Shown: positions 1 to 8,323, counted from the first letter of the stretch. The stretch is DNA of 64,000 nt from Candidatus Saccharimonadota bacterium (GCA_003164595.1 PLTT01000017.1:1-64000); one strand, 5' to 3'. A program made the numbers and translations. Notes: generated from the sequence alone by a model not told the origin.

Positions 1-325
1 CTGGTAATTGTACGGTAATCCCTGAAGTTCCAAACTCTGAGATCACTTCATTCTTATAAGGCGATGGTCCTAGATCTTTATTTGCATATTCATATGTATA
101 CTTTTTTATTACCTTTGCTTGGCTTGCAAATGGAAAACCTCGTTTTTTTAACTGAGCTACTGATACCAGAGGGGCATGATAATAGAGTACATCATCACTA
201 GAATATATTATATTGTTCGGTGAAGTTGTAGCCTTTGTATAAAAATCAGTAGCTAAGGTAGTAATTAGCCCCAATACTATTGCCAATAAAATTACTAAAA
301 TCCTTAGTATGGTTTTATGGTTCAT
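1..325 (-). CDS. Membrane-anchored hypothetical protein, N-terminal part only
   Basis: The reading frame starts at an ATG at 325 and is still open when it leaves the window's left edge after 108 codons. It begins MNHKTILRILVILLAIVLGL. Residues about 5-25 form one hydrophobic segment, either a membrane anchor or an uncleaved signal peptide. The rest is polar and probably extracytoplasmic, with a YSSDDVLYYHAP stretch. I do not recognise the family. No Shine-Dalgarno precedes the start. Instead an extended -10 element (TGCTATCAT) ends 6 nt before the ATG, so the mRNA may be leaderless. The gene lies just downstream of tRNA-Tyr on the same strand but seems to have its own promoter. Confidence 0.7.
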   Translation of the reverse strand, partial: MNHKTILRILVILLAIVLGLITTLATDFYTKATTSPNNIIYSSDDVLYYHAPLVSVAQLKKRGFPFASQAKVIKKYTYEYANKDLGPSPYKNEVISEFGTSGITVQLP

Positions 326-331
326 GGCTAA

Positions 332-340
332 ATGATAGCA
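332..340 (-). promoter_or_regulatory. Extended -10 element for the left-edge CDS
   Basis: On the minus strand this reads TGC-TATCAT, an extended -10 (TGn plus hexamer). It is followed by six bases and then the ATG at 325. That spacing puts the transcription start at or next to the start codon, as in leaderless genes. No convincing -35 was found. Confidence 0.45.
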
Positions 341-346
341 TAACCA

Positions 347-431
347 TGGTGCAGGGTGTAGGACTCGAACCTACGGAGCCCGAAGGCGGGAGATTTACAG
401 TCTCCTGTAATTGCCACTATACGAACCCTGC
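347..431 (-). tRNA. tRNA-Tyr (GUA)
   Basis: The minus strand folds as a class II tRNA. The acceptor stem GCAGGGT pairs with ACCCTGC, the anticodon loop reads CTGTAAA with anticodon GTA, and there is a long variable arm with a CCGCCTTCGGG hairpin, as is normal for bacterial tRNA-Tyr. The T arm is GGTTCGAGTCC. The discriminator is A and CCA is encoded at 347-349. It follows tRNA-Thr on the same strand by 18 nt, so the two are probably co-transcribed. Confidence 0.96.
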
Positions 432-449
432 GCATATATTATTAATGAG

Positions 450-525
450 TGGAGCCGATGACAGGGATTGAACCTGCGACCCACGGTTTACAAAACCGTT
501 GCTCTACCAGCTGAGCTACATCGGC
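450..525 (-). tRNA. tRNA-Thr (UGU)
   Basis: The minus strand gives a class I cloverleaf. The acceptor GCCGATG pairs with CATCGGC, the D arm is AGCTCAGCTGGTAGAGC, the anticodon stem-loop CGGTTTTGTAAACCG carries anticodon TGT, and the T arm is GCAGGTTCAATCCCTG. CCA is encoded at 450-452. A Thr-Tyr tRNA pair also occurs near tuf in many bacteria. Here it lies upstream of an unrelated membrane protein. Confidence 0.96.
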
Positions 526-558
526 ATTCTACTCCAAAGCAGTTTACCAAAACAGAGG

Positions 559-1212
559 TTAAAGCACAACCCGACGCGGCCGCAGAATCCGTTTCTTGGC
601 TTTGGTTGAGTTTTTCATTTTAGCCATCTTGCTTTCCAATATATCAGCTTCTTCAACCATGCCGTTGTCCCGGTAGGCTCTTAGCAGTAATGAATAAGTT
701 TCTTTAGTAGGCTCCAACTCAATGGCCCGATGCAGAGACTCAAACATGGCTTTGGAATTGTTTAATTTCTCCTGAACTTTGGCGTGGGCAACGTGCCTGG
801 CTGCCAATTGATCTTCGAGCTTTAAAGCTTGTTGGAATGCTATGGCGGCTTTATCATAATTCTCGGTTTCGTAGTAGATTAACCCCAGGTTATGAAGGCT
901 GGAGGCCGACGGGTCAATACTGCTGGCGATTTCAAAGCAATCAATAGCATCGCGGTATTCTTTTTGTTTAGCATATAAGATTCCTAGGCGGTTGTAGGCA
1001 GCGGCGTTTTTCTCATCGATCTTTAGAATAGTTAGAAGGGCTTTTTCAGCTTTCAAAAAGCGGTTTTCGCGCATGCCTTGGTGCGCAATATCCCAGAGCT
1101 TGCCCAAACGGTCACTTAACTTTCTTGGGACTTTAGCAAATTCATCATCACGCAGATTAATGTGATAATAAGCCATACCGGCAAATAACGCGATAATCAG
1201 TAACTCAATCAT
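559..1212 (-). CDS. TPR-repeat protein with N-terminal membrane anchor
   Basis: This 217-aa protein starts with a hydrophobic stretch (residues 1-18, MIELLIIALFAGMAYYHI) that would anchor it in the membrane. From about residue 37 to 205 it is built of roughly five tetratricopeptide repeats, for example AAYNRLGILYAKQKEYRDAI and SLHNLGLIYYETENYDKAAI. The tail is basic and rich in Lys and Arg. TPR proteins act as protein-interaction scaffolds; the partner here is unknown. The gene is 8 nt downstream of the clamp-loader gene, so the two are likely co-transcribed, but a functional link is only inferred. The ATG at 1212 is the first in frame and fits the membrane-anchor topology. Confidence 0.85.
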   Translation of the reverse strand: MIELLIIALFAGMAYYHINLRDDEFAKVPRKLSDRLGKLWDIAHQGMRENRFLKAEKALLTILKIDEKNAAAYNRLGILYAKQKEYRDAIDCFEIASSIDPSASSLHNLGLIYYETENYDKAAIAFQQALKLEDQLAARHVAHAKVQEKLNNSKAMFESLHRAIELEPTKETYSLLLRAYRDNGMVEEADILESKMAKMKNSTKAKKRILRPRRVVL

Positions 1213-1220
1213 TTCTACTA

Positions 1221-2087
1221 TTATACCAAATTTAGGAATAAATCAGTTAAGACCAGCTTGGCATTGGCGTTATGATCAAGCGCTTCACGTGCTTTAACGG
1301 ATACATCTTGAATGTTTATCCATCTCTGCGCTACCGCCTCATCACTCTTCGTGACTGCCGAGTCAATACTAACACTGGCCATTCGGGCTAGCACCTCTAG
1401 GAACAGCTTGGTATCGGCTTTGTCGGTCGATAGCTCATTAACAGAAGCCAACCTTTCAAAACTTTTTTTACCAAGTATATCCCGGACTTTGCCTAAGGCG
1501 ACCATTACCGGATGATTCTCCGGGTCGGCGTGAATCGATTCAAGTAGCCCAGGTAATCCGCTAGCTAGTAAGTAAAATCTATCAAAATTAGGGTCATCCT
1601 TATCAAATAGGGTACTAAGTTGCTCCTTGGTGGGTACCTTAATAGTGACTGTCTGAATTCGCGATAGAACCGTCGGCAAGATATCCTGGGTATTGTCTAT
1701 AGTCAGCATAATCATTGTGTCTTTAGGTGGTTCTTCAAGAAGTTTTAACAGGGCATTTTGGGCCTGAATAGTCATTTGGCCAGCGTTCTCAATAACTATA
1801 AAACGCCTATAGCTTCCCGTACCAATGGTTCTTAATTTAACGAATTCGTTAATTTCGCGGATTTGCTCAATTGTTATCGAATTATTGTTATCGCTGACTA
1901 TTAACTTGGTCTTCTGATTTTCTCCCAGTTTTAACTTAGGATCCTGGGCAATATTTCTTATTATCCACTCGGCCAGCGTTATCTTGCCGATGCCGGTTTT
2001 TCCTATTAACCCGAGCGAGTTTGGGGGGGACGCCACTAAACTCTGCAGTAGTTTAGCTGTTACCGGGTTAATTACTGGGTCTTCCAC
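1221..2087 (-). CDS. holB: DNA polymerase III delta-prime-like clamp-loader AAA+ subunit
   Basis: The 288-aa protein has the RecA-like fold of clamp-loader AAA+ subunits. A P-loop GKTGIGK lies at residues 29-35, a degenerate Walker B FIVIENAGQM at 96-105, the QNALLKLLEEPP helix typical of HolB/DnaX, and an SRx motif (LSRI) at 141-144. The position after the P-loop lysine is Ile, not Thr/Ser, and the Walker B acidic pair is lost. ATP hydrolysis is therefore doubtful, as expected for a delta-prime stator. The DnaX-type zinc module is absent. It would help load the sliding clamp at replication forks. It follows the pseudouridine synthase gene by 5 nt. A short DnaX paralogue is the alternative. 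Confidence 0.85.
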   Translation of the reverse strand: MEDPVINPVTAKLLQSLVASPPNSLGLIGKTGIGKITLAEWIIRNIAQDPKLKLGENQKTKLIVSDNNNSITIEQIREINEFVKLRTIGTGSYRRFIVIENAGQMTIQAQNALLKLLEEPPKDTMIMLTIDNTQDILPTVLSRIQTVTIKVPTKEQLSTLFDKDDPNFDRFYLLASGLPGLLESIHADPENHPVMVALGKVRDILGKKSFERLASVNELSTDKADTKLFLEVLARMASVSIDSAVTKSDEAVAQRWINIQDVSVKAREALDHNANAKLVLTDLFLNLV

Positions 2088-2092
2088 CGTAT

Positions 2093-2950
2093 TTAGACCA
2101 TCATAGCTTTAAATTCATCCGGCAGCGGAACCTCAAAATACATGCGCTCTTTGTTGGGCAACATAATATCCAGGCTCAGGGCGTGAAGATACATACGGTC
2201 GCCACTGGCGCCTTCATACAAGGGATCGCCCAAGATTGGATGCTCTAAATAGTGCAAGTGGACACGCAGTTGGTGAGTCCGGCCGGTTGTTGGTTTTAAA
2301 TCCAGCAGTGAGTACTTGTCGTTCCGCTGAATTACCTTGTAGTGGGTAACCGAAGCTTTGCCGTTAACATCAGCCCTAAATTTCGATGGTTCTTTAGGAT
2401 TACGCCCAATAGGTATGTCAATAATCGCCTCACTGGGCTCTATATCCCCCTCTACAATGGCGATGTAGTGCTTTTCAACCTTACGGGTGCTGAATTGTTT
2501 TTGTAGCCAGGTAGAGGCCTCAGCGGTCTTGGCGCAGATCATGACTCCGGACGTGGCCCGGTCAAGACGATGAACTATGCCTGCCCGATCACCAGACATA
2601 TCTTTTACCCGCGTACTTAACCAGGTAGCCACAGTGGCTTCTGGATTGAATGATCCCTTAGAGTGGCTCAACATGCCGGCCGGCTTATTAATAACCACAC
2701 AATCATTGTCTTCGTAGATAATCGGGAGGTCTACGGTTGGAATTTTTTTGTCATCTTCGGCGTTATATTCGATATCAACTGCATCGCCTAACTTCAAAAG
2801 ATACTTGTTTTTGATCTCTTTGCCGTTAACCAAAATTTTATTGTCAGCTAGCAGCCGCTGAATAGACGAGCGGCTAAGTTCGGGATAGAACTTAGAAGCA
2901 AAGACGTCTACTCTTAACTTTACTGATTCTTCGTCAACTATTATGTGCAT
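2093..2950 (-). CDS. rluD: RluA/RluD-family rRNA pseudouridine synthase
   Basis: The 285-aa protein has an N-terminal S4 RNA-binding domain (about residues 14-62, LSRSSIQRLLADNKILVNGK) and a pseudouridine synthase domain with the RluA-family catalytic motif GIVHRLDRATSG. Asp130 in HRLD is the predicted nucleophile. Downstream are the family segments KPTTGRTHQLRVHL and HPILGDPLYEG. The S4-plus-RluA layout fits RluD (23S rRNA helix 69), but RluC-like specificity cannot be excluded from sequence alone. The gene lies 13 nt downstream of trpS and 5 nt upstream of holB in a compact minus-strand run. Confidence 0.9.
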   Translation of the reverse strand: MHIIVDEESVKLRVDVFASKFYPELSRSSIQRLLADNKILVNGKEIKNKYLLKLGDAVDIEYNAEDDKKIPTVDLPIIYEDNDCVVINKPAGMLSHSKGSFNPEATVATWLSTRVKDMSGDRAGIVHRLDRATSGVMICAKTAEASTWLQKQFSTRKVEKHYIAIVEGDIEPSEAIIDIPIGRNPKEPSKFRADVNGKASVTHYKVIQRNDKYSLLDLKPTTGRTHQLRVHLHYLEHPILGDPLYEGASGDRMYLHALSLDIMLPNKERMYFEVPLPDEFKAMMV

Positions 2951-2963
2951 AAAATCCTATCGA

Positions 2964-4073
2964 TTATTGTCTTAAGCCAATGGCTGAGTGAACTTTGGCT
3001 ATCTTAGCATTAGCAATGGCATTGACGGTCACTTCATCGCGAGCAACCTTGTCCAAGATTTGCTGATCATTGATGGTCGAATATGTTTCCTGGAGACTAG
3101 TAATAAAGGTCTTGGTCTTTTCAGCGACAGCCGATTTAAGCTCACTATAACTGGTTCTACCAACCCAAGTTGTTAAGACGTCATCAAGACTCGAGCCACT
3201 AAGTAACGCCAAAATCTGCATCAAGTTATGTACGCCAGGTTGTTTATCTGGGTCAGAGCCGATTAGGCCCAAGTTATCAGTCGTAGCGCTCATGATTTTT
3301 TTAGCAGATTCATTCGGATCGTCGTTTAGGAAGATAACTCCCCGGTCGCTCTGGTTTGATTTGCTCATCTTTTTATCCGGACTAATTAGATCCTTGATCT
3401 TAAGAGGCGCAGAGCGGTTAAAGAATTCATTTTGTTCTTTAATACTTTTTGGTATGGTGAATAGCTCACCATGAGAAATAAATTTATTATTAACGTGCAT
3501 GGCTAAATCACGGGTAAATTCCAAGTGTTGAGTCTGGTCAGCGCCGACCGGCACGTATGTAGCGTCGTAGAGAAGTATATCGGCAGCCATAAGCACCGGG
3601 TAGTTAAATAACCCAACGCTAACGGTATTTAATTGCTGGTGGGTTAACGATTGCCTAAGCACCAAATGCTCGTCGGAGTCTTCCTCGGCTTCATTGTCTT
3701 TTAGAAGTCCGGCTTTATCCTCAAATTGTTGCATCCGGCGAAGTGCCGAGAAGGTCGTAAAGTTATCCAAGATCCAGGTAAGCTCACTGTGGGCTGGAAC
3801 AAAACTCTGGCGGTATAGCAATATATTGTCGTTATCTATCGGCAGGCCGGCAGCGACGTAGAGTTTAATGTTACGAATCGTCTGTTCATAGAGCTTGCTA
3901 TGGTCAATTGGCGTAGTAAAACTATGCAGGTCAGGCACAAATAGATTTATTTGATAATCGTTTGATGAATATTTGTGGGCTAGCTCAATAATTGGCAGGA
4001 GGGCACCAAAATAATTACCAATATGTAAATCATTATTGGCTCTTAGGCCGGTGAGAATAACTGTCTTGTCCAC
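2964..4073 (-). CDS. trpS: Tryptophanyl-tRNA synthetase
   Basis: This class Ic synthetase (369 aa) charges tRNA-Trp in the cytoplasm. The HIGH-type signature is HIGN at residues 17-20 and the KMSKS loop is intact at 235-239. GADQTQHLEFTRDLA is the conserved TrpRS segment. An acidic insert near residues 126-136 (DNEAEEDSDEH) is unusual. The start is a GTG at 4073. It has no Shine-Dalgarno, and a perfect TATAAT ends 6 nt upstream, so the transcript is probably leaderless. Length is slightly above the usual 330-350 aa. Confidence 0.96.
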   Translation of the reverse strand: MDKTVILTGLRANNDLHIGNYFGALLPIIELAHKYSSNDYQINLFVPDLHSFTTPIDHSKLYEQTIRNIKLYVAAGLPIDNDNILLYRQSFVPAHSELTWILDNFTTFSALRRMQQFEDKAGLLKDNEAEEDSDEHLVLRQSLTHQQLNTVSVGLFNYPVLMAADILLYDATYVPVGADQTQHLEFTRDLAMHVNNKFISHGELFTIPKSIKEQNEFFNRSAPLKIKDLISPDKKMSKSNQSDRGVIFLNDDPNESAKKIMSATTDNLGLIGSDPDKQPGVHNLMQILALLSGSSLDDVLTTWVGRTSYSELKSAVAEKTKTFITSLQETYSTINDQQILDKVARDEVTVNAIANAKIAKVHSAIGLRQ

Positions 4074-4079
4074 CAGACT

Positions 4080-4085
4080 ATTATA
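4080..4085 (-). promoter_or_regulatory. -10 element of trpS, leaderless spacing
   Basis: The minus strand reads TATAAT, then six bases, then the GTG start codon of trpS. Transcription from this hexamer would begin at the G of GTG. The sequence about 17 nt further upstream does not match a -35 well. Confidence 0.5.
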
Positions 4086-4108
4086 CTATAAATATACAGG
4101 TTCTTTGG

Positions 4109-4516
4109 TTAACGCTTTGTAAACTGTCGTTGCTTACGAGCACCCTTAAGACCGAATTTCTTTCGTTCTTTCATTCGAGGGTCGCGGCCAAGCAAGTCAG
4201 CGCGCTTTAGAGTGGATCTAAGATCTTCATTAACTTCTACTAGGGCCTTGGCAATACCAAGTCGGATAGCATCGGCTTGACCTTCGTGACCACCACCGGA
4301 CACGACAGCAGTTATAGCAAATTTATTCTCTTGAGAGATTGCTATAAATGGTTCGTTAAGCTTGCTTAGAAGGTATTTGCTATCGGCAAAATATACCTCA
4401 GCCGGCTTAGCGTTGATAACGATTGTTCCCTTGCCGGTTGATAAACGAACACGGGCAGTAGCGCTTTTGCGTCGTCCAAGAGCGTAAAAATAGTTGTTTG
4501 CTGTAGTTTTAGCCAT
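4109..4516 (-). CDS. rpsI: 30S ribosomal protein uS9
   Basis: The 135-aa protein contains YALGRRKSATARVRL near its N-terminus, SGGGHEGQADAIRLGIAKAL in the middle and a basic C-terminal tail ending RKQRQFTKR, the tail that reaches the P-site tRNA in uS9. It ends the ribosomal block. Its ATG overlaps the uL13 stop codon by one base, the usual rplM-rpsI pairing. The pair is attached here directly to the alpha operon. Confidence 0.97.
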   Translation of the reverse strand: MAKTTANNYFYALGRRKSATARVRLSTGKGTIVINAKPAEVYFADSKYLLSKLNEPFIAISQENKFAITAVVSGGGHEGQADAIRLGIAKALVEVNEDLRSTLKRADLLGRDPRMKERKKFGLKGARKQRQFTKR

Positions 4517-4956
4517 TATTGCAGTTCCTTTATAGATATCTTGACAGGTTGTTGGGCATTGTGTTGATGTTCGCCATCATTATAAATCTTCAGTCGCGCT
4601 AAACGACCATCACGTAGCTTATTAACAGGTAACATGCCGCGAACTGATTTGAAAATAATGCTAGATGGATCTTTGGCAAGCTTGTCTTTTAGAGCTGTCT
4701 CAGTTAGTCCGCCCGGGAAACCGCTATACTTGTAATAGATCTTCTTGGTAGCCTTTTCGCCAGTAACTATTAGGTCTTTGGCGTTAATAATCACTACGAA
4801 ATCACCACAATCAATGTGATGTGTATAACTTGGCTTCATTTTACCGGTTAATAGCTGAGCAACATAAGTCGATAGTCTTCCAAGTGGAAGTTCGCTGGCG
4901 TCTACTAAGTACCATTGTCTGGTAATATCAGCTGGTTTTGCACTATAAGTCTTCAT
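4516..4956 (-). CDS. rplM: 50S ribosomal protein uL13
   Basis: A 146-aa uL13 with the family landmarks RQWYLVDASELPLGRLST, HIDCGDFVVIINA, YYKYSGFPGGL and VRGMLPVNKLRDGRLARLKIY. It is an early 50S assembly protein. It shares one base with the stop of rpsI downstream and with the stop of rplQ upstream, so the three genes are probably translationally coupled. Confidence 0.97.
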   Translation of the reverse strand: MKTYSAKPADITRQWYLVDASELPLGRLSTYVAQLLTGKMKPSYTHHIDCGDFVVIINAKDLIVTGEKATKKIYYKYSGFPGGLTETALKDKLAKDPSSIIFKSVRGMLPVNKLRDGRLARLKIYNDGEHQHNAQQPVKISIKELQ

Positions 4957-5477
4957 TATTTGGCCTCTACTTTCTTGGCAGGTGTCTTAACAGGGGCCTT
5001 CTTAGCTGCTACCGGCGTAGCTTTTGGCTTTGCTGTAGTGGCCGCTTTCGGCTTTATTGCAGCAGTAACTTCGACTTCTGCCGGAGCTACAGCTTTAACG
5101 GCTGCTGATTTCTTGGTTAAATCGTCAACAAAACTTACCCTGGCTAACTGGGCCTGATCACCGCGGCGAATTCGAGTTTTGGTAATCCTTAGATGTCCGC
5201 TGTCTCGACCTTTTAGTAAGGGGGCTATCTGATCGACTAGTTTATGGGCACTCTCCAGAGTTTGAAGATCGGCAATAATCTGACGGCGGTTGTGCAAATC
5301 GCCAATTTTTGCCTTGGTTATGAGCTTCTCAACGTAGGGAACAATTTCCTTAGCTTTCGTGACGGTAGTCTCAATAGACTCGTACTTGATTAGTGAATCA
5401 GCGAGACCCTTCATCAGAGCTAACCTTTGGTCAGTCTCTCGATTGAATTTACGACCTTTGTATCCGTGACGGTGCAT
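4956..5477 (-). CDS. rplQ: 50S ribosomal protein bL17 with low-complexity tail
   Basis: The first 115 or so residues are a normal bL17 (MHRHGYKGRKFNRETDQRLA, EKLITKAKIGDLHNRRQI). The 173-aa protein then carries an Ala/Lys/Pro-rich C-terminal extension of roughly 55 residues that the core family lacks. Such tails recur in this genome's ribosomal proteins. It follows rpoA directly (2 nt apart). Confidence 0.96.
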   Translation of the reverse strand: MHRHGYKGRKFNRETDQRLALMKGLADSLIKYESIETTVTKAKEIVPYVEKLITKAKIGDLHNRRQIIADLQTLESAHKLVDQIAPLLKGRDSGHLRITKTRIRRGDQAQLARVSFVDDLTKKSAAVKAVAPAEVEVTAAIKPKAATTAKPKATPVAAKKAPVKTPAKKVEAK

Positions 5478-5478
5478 G

Positions 5479-6423
5479 TTATAGTTCCAACTCCGATAAT
5501 TTCTCTTTAACTTCGTCTAAAGCTTTGCTGCCGAACCCTTTAAGGTCACGGAGTTCTGCGTCACTTAGGCTGAAAAGATCCTTTAGGGTATGGATATCAT
5601 TGTTAACTAATGCATTAGTGGTTCGAGCTGACAGGTTCAGGTCTTCGATAGAAGTATTAAGCTCATCATTGGCGTCTTCAACAAACTCGTCGTTAGCTGA
5701 AGGAGTATTTAGGCCCTCGTGAACCTTTGATTCAACTCGAGTTTGTCCGGCTAGTGCAGTGTATTGGTTGATCAAAATTGCTGCGGCTTCTTCAAAAGCG
5801 TCGCGCGGTGAGATAGAACCATCAGTATCAATAGTGATCAAGAGCTTATCAAGGTCGGTAGCTTGGCCAACACGGGTGTTCTCAACTTTGTAGCGTACTC
5901 GAAGTACTGGGCTAAAAATTGCGTCAAGAGCGATCATGTCACTAGCCTTACGAGCAGTTTCCTCTTCGATCGTTCGGTAGCCACGTCCTTTTTCGACAGT
6001 GATGTCCGCTACGAATTTGGCTTTAGGATCATCAAGAGTTGCAATAACGTGGTCTGGGTTAACAACTTCAACATCAGCGTTTAGCTTAATGTCTTTGGCT
6101 TTAACTACGCCCTTGCCAGTCTTGGAAATACGTAGAATTTGTGGCTCGTCGGAAAATACTCGGAAACGTACACCTTTTAGTTGAATCATAATATCAACAG
6201 CATCTTCTTTAACGCCAGGAATGGTAGTAAACTCGTGGGTTGCACCCTCGATTTTGAAACTTGTTACAGCAGCACCGGCGATGCTTGATAATAATACACG
6301 GCGTAGGCTGTTGCCAAGGGTCATTCCATAACCATTGTGCAAAGGCTCAACGGTGAATGTGGCACTCAGGTCACTGTGATCGTCAATCTTCACAAGTCCT
6401 GGTACATGAATAATATTTGACAT
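5479..6423 (-). CDS. rpoA: RNA polymerase alpha subunit
   Basis: The 314-aa alpha subunit has an N-terminal dimerisation domain (EPLHNGYGMTLGNSLRRVLL, a core contact of beta and beta-prime) and a C-terminal alpha-CTD with LSARTTNALVNNDIHTLKDL and LKGFGSKALDEVKEKL, the helix-hairpin-helix that binds UP elements and activators. An acidic linker (NDEFVEDANDELNTSIED) joins them. It sits at its usual place between rpsD and rplQ. Length matches the family. Confidence 0.98.
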   Translation of the reverse strand: MSNIIHVPGLVKIDDHSDLSATFTVEPLHNGYGMTLGNSLRRVLLSSIAGAAVTSFKIEGATHEFTTIPGVKEDAVDIMIQLKGVRFRVFSDEPQILRISKTGKGVVKAKDIKLNADVEVVNPDHVIATLDDPKAKFVADITVEKGRGYRTIEEETARKASDMIALDAIFSPVLRVRYKVENTRVGQATDLDKLLITIDTDGSISPRDAFEEAAAILINQYTALAGQTRVESKVHEGLNTPSANDEFVEDANDELNTSIEDLNLSARTTNALVNNDIHTLKDLFSLSDAELRDLKGFGSKALDEVKEKLSELEL

Positions 6424-6438
6424 TTATGCTCTCCTTAT

Positions 6439-7062
6439 TTAGCGTGAGTAATACTCAACAATTAATTGTTCGTTAATATCTAATTCTGCATCTTCTCGAG
6501 TAGGAAGACTTACTACAGACAACTGTAACTTTTTACGGTCAGCTTTTAGCCAGCTAGGTATGTCACTTGGCGCTGGACTAATGTCATCAAGGTTGGTGAA
6601 ATAACCTGATTTAACTGAATGTGGTCGAACTACTAATACGTCACCGGCAGACATTCTAATTGAAGGAATATCAACTCGTTTACCGTTAAGCATAAAGTGC
6701 CCATGGGTCATTAACTGGCGGGCTGCGCGGCGTGATGGAGCAAATCCGGCTCGGTATACAACGTTATCAGCTCTTTGCTCCAATAATCTAAGCAAAATTT
6801 CGCCTGATAGGCCTCGACTCTTGGTGGCTTCAGACATCAAATTGCTAAACTGCTTTTCAAGAAGTCCATACAATCTTTTAACTTTCTGCTTCTCACGAAG
6901 TTGAAGTGAATATTGGCTAGGCTTGTTTCGGCTGTTTCGGCCGTTTTGGATTCCGCCTGGAGGTGTAGCGCCACGCTTGAGTAATGCTTTGTGAGCCTTA
7001 GGGTGCAAGGCATAGCCTTCACGTCGGCTCATCTTTACGATTGATTGTGTATCTCGTGCCAT
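6439..7062 (-). CDS. rpsD: 30S ribosomal protein uS4, zinc-free type
   Basis: The 207-aa protein has an uS4 N-terminal domain followed by an S4 RNA-binding domain (LLEQRADNVVYRAGFAPSRR, ARQLMTHGHFMLNGKRVDIPS). uS4 initiates 30S assembly by binding 16S rRNA and can act as a translational repressor of its operon. The N-terminal CxxC-type zinc knuckle of many bacterial uS4 proteins is absent, and the region has no cysteine. It starts one base after the rpsK stop codon. Confidence 0.97.
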   Translation of the reverse strand: MARDTQSIVKMSRREGYALHPKAHKALLKRGATPPGGIQNGRNSRNKPSQYSLQLREKQKVKRLYGLLEKQFSNLMSEATKSRGLSGEILLRLLEQRADNVVYRAGFAPSRRAARQLMTHGHFMLNGKRVDIPSIRMSAGDVLVVRPHSVKSGYFTNLDDISPAPSDIPSWLKADRKKLQLSVVSLPTREDAELDINEQLIVEYYSR

Positions 7063-7551
7063 CTAAACTCTCCTAGCCTTCCTGGGTCGAACGCCGCCGT
7101 GGGCAATACCAGTTACGTCAGTAATACTATTTACATGAATATTCAAACCAGACAGTGAACGTATAGCAGCGTCTCGGCCTAAACCGATGCCTTTTACGAA
7201 CACGTCAACGCTACTTAGGTTATAAGTTTGTCGGGCATTTTGTCCGGCTTTCTCGCCAGCTACTTGGGCAGCATAAGCCGTACCCTTCTTTGAACCACGG
7301 AAACCGCAGGCACCAGCACTGGATACCGTCAAAACGCCACCATTGTTATCAGTGAAAGTAACAATAGTGTTGTTGAATGTTGCCATGATATGTAGTTGAC
7401 CAGCTGTCACCGATCGCTTAACCTTCTTTTTCTTAACAGGTTCTGTGGCTACGGCAGTTGTTGCGGCAGCGGCAGGTGTATTAGGAACTGCAGTCTCGAC
7501 TGCAGGTGCTTCTTCAACTTTAGGAATAGTTTGCTTTGTTGTATCAGCCAT
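7063..7551 (-). CDS. rpsK: 30S ribosomal protein uS11 with N-terminal extension
   Basis: From about residue 45 this is a standard uS11 (GQLHIMATFNNTIVTFTDNN, SSAGACGFRGSKKGTAYAAQ, GLNIHVNSITDVTGIAHGGV, RPRKARRV). The preceding ~40 residues are Ala/Thr/Val/Pro-rich (ETAVPNTPAAAATTAVATEP) and absent from typical 125-130-aa uS11. The ATG overlaps the rpsM stop by one base, which supports the upstream start. A shorter start at an internal Met is possible but lies inside the core. Confidence 0.95.
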   Translation of the reverse strand: MADTTKQTIPKVEEAPAVETAVPNTPAAAATTAVATEPVKKKKVKRSVTAGQLHIMATFNNTIVTFTDNNGGVLTVSSAGACGFRGSKKGTAYAAQVAGEKAGQNARQTYNLSSVDVFVKGIGLGRDAAIRSLSGLNIHVNSITDVTGIAHGGVRPRKARRV

Positions 7552-7937
7552 TATGTTTTAGATGCTACTTTCTTTGCTGTTCCACCAACAGTTACTTTCT
7601 TGCCTCTTCGGGTACGAGCATTGGTCTTTGTTCGTTGCCCGCGTGATGGTAAATTCATCTGGTGTCTAATGCCTCGGTAGGACTTGATGTCTTTAAGTCG
7701 CTTTATGTTGGTGCTGACAATTCTCTGTAATTCACCTTCAACTGTATATTTCTCATTAATAATGTCTTGGATCTTGGAAATCTCGCCGTCTGTTAGGTCT
7801 TTAGTGCGAACAGTCTCGTCAATTTTTGCACTTTTCAATATATCTCGGCTGGTCTTAGGGCCAACTCCAAAAACATATGTTAAGGAAACCGAAATGATCT
7901 TCTCGCTGGGAATTGTAACTCCGGAAATACGTGCCAT
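7551..7937 (-). CDS. rpsM: 30S ribosomal protein uS13
   Basis: The 128-aa protein shows the uS13 landmarks MARISGVTIPSEKIISVSLT, the helix-two-turn-helix YVFGVGPKTSRDIL, SYRGIRHQMNLPSRGQRTKT and the NARTRRG tail that contacts tRNA. It follows rpmJ by 2 nt and overlaps rpsK by one base. Confidence 0.97.
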   Translation of the reverse strand: MARISGVTIPSEKIISVSLTYVFGVGPKTSRDILKSAKIDETVRTKDLTDGEISKIQDIINEKYTVEGELQRIVSTNIKRLKDIKSYRGIRHQMNLPSRGQRTKTNARTRRGKKVTVGGTAKKVASKT

Positions 7938-7939
7938 AA

Positions 7940-8056
7940 CTAACCCTGCCTCTGCTTATGCTTTGGTTTGAGTTTGTTGATAACATATACCCGACCTTTA
8001 CGTCGGACAATAATATCATCAGGACTAATCTTTTTTACACTTGCACGCACTTTCAT
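7940..8056 (-). CDS. rpmJ: 50S ribosomal protein bL36, zinc-free form
   Basis: This 38-codon gene reads [20 protein letters not shown], then [18 protein letters not shown]. The start MKVRASVKK and the end KHKQRQG are diagnostic for bL36, and it sits between infA and rpsM as usual. The zinc ligands of the canonical protein (CxxC in the first half, a later Cys and a His) are replaced: ISPDD stands where MCRNC would be. This is therefore a C-minus paralogue, and no C-plus copy is seen in the window. Confidence 0.95.
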   Translation of the reverse strand: MKVRASVKKISPDDIIVRRKGRVYVINKLKPKHKQRQG

Positions 8057-8101
8057 GCGGATCACACTTCCTTTCAGCGGAGTAATGACTCACTGCTTAG
8101 T

Positions 8102-8323
8102 TTATGATTTGCGATACGTGATTCTTCCCTTAGTTAGATCATAAGGGGTCAACTCGACAGTAACGCTGTCACCCGGTACGATGCGAATGTAATGCTTTCT
8201 CATCTTACCGGCAACATGAGCTATAATTTTATGGCCGTTCTCGAGTTCGACACGAAATTGAGTTCCTGGTAGGGTCTCAATTATAGTTCCGGATAGCTCG
8301 ATTACTTCTTTATTAACTGCCAT
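8102..8323 (-). CDS. infA: Translation initiation factor IF-1
   Basis: The 73-aa OB-fold protein has the IF-1 signature segments [39 protein letters not shown] and [20 protein letters not shown]. It binds the 30S A site during initiation. Length is normal. It lies 70 nt downstream of secY. The adk and map genes that often separate secY from infA are absent. Confidence 0.97.
   Translation of the reverse strand: MAVNKEVIELSGTIIETLPGTQFRVELENGHKIIAHVAGKMRKHYIRIVPGDSVTVELTPYDLTKGRITYRKS

Noticed and set aside
5479-6423. TGA recoding (Gracilibacteria/SR1 genetic code)
   Set aside because: rpsQ and the CD-NTase gene both end naturally at TGA, and the ATG before 42405 is followed directly by TGA, so TGA is a stop codon.
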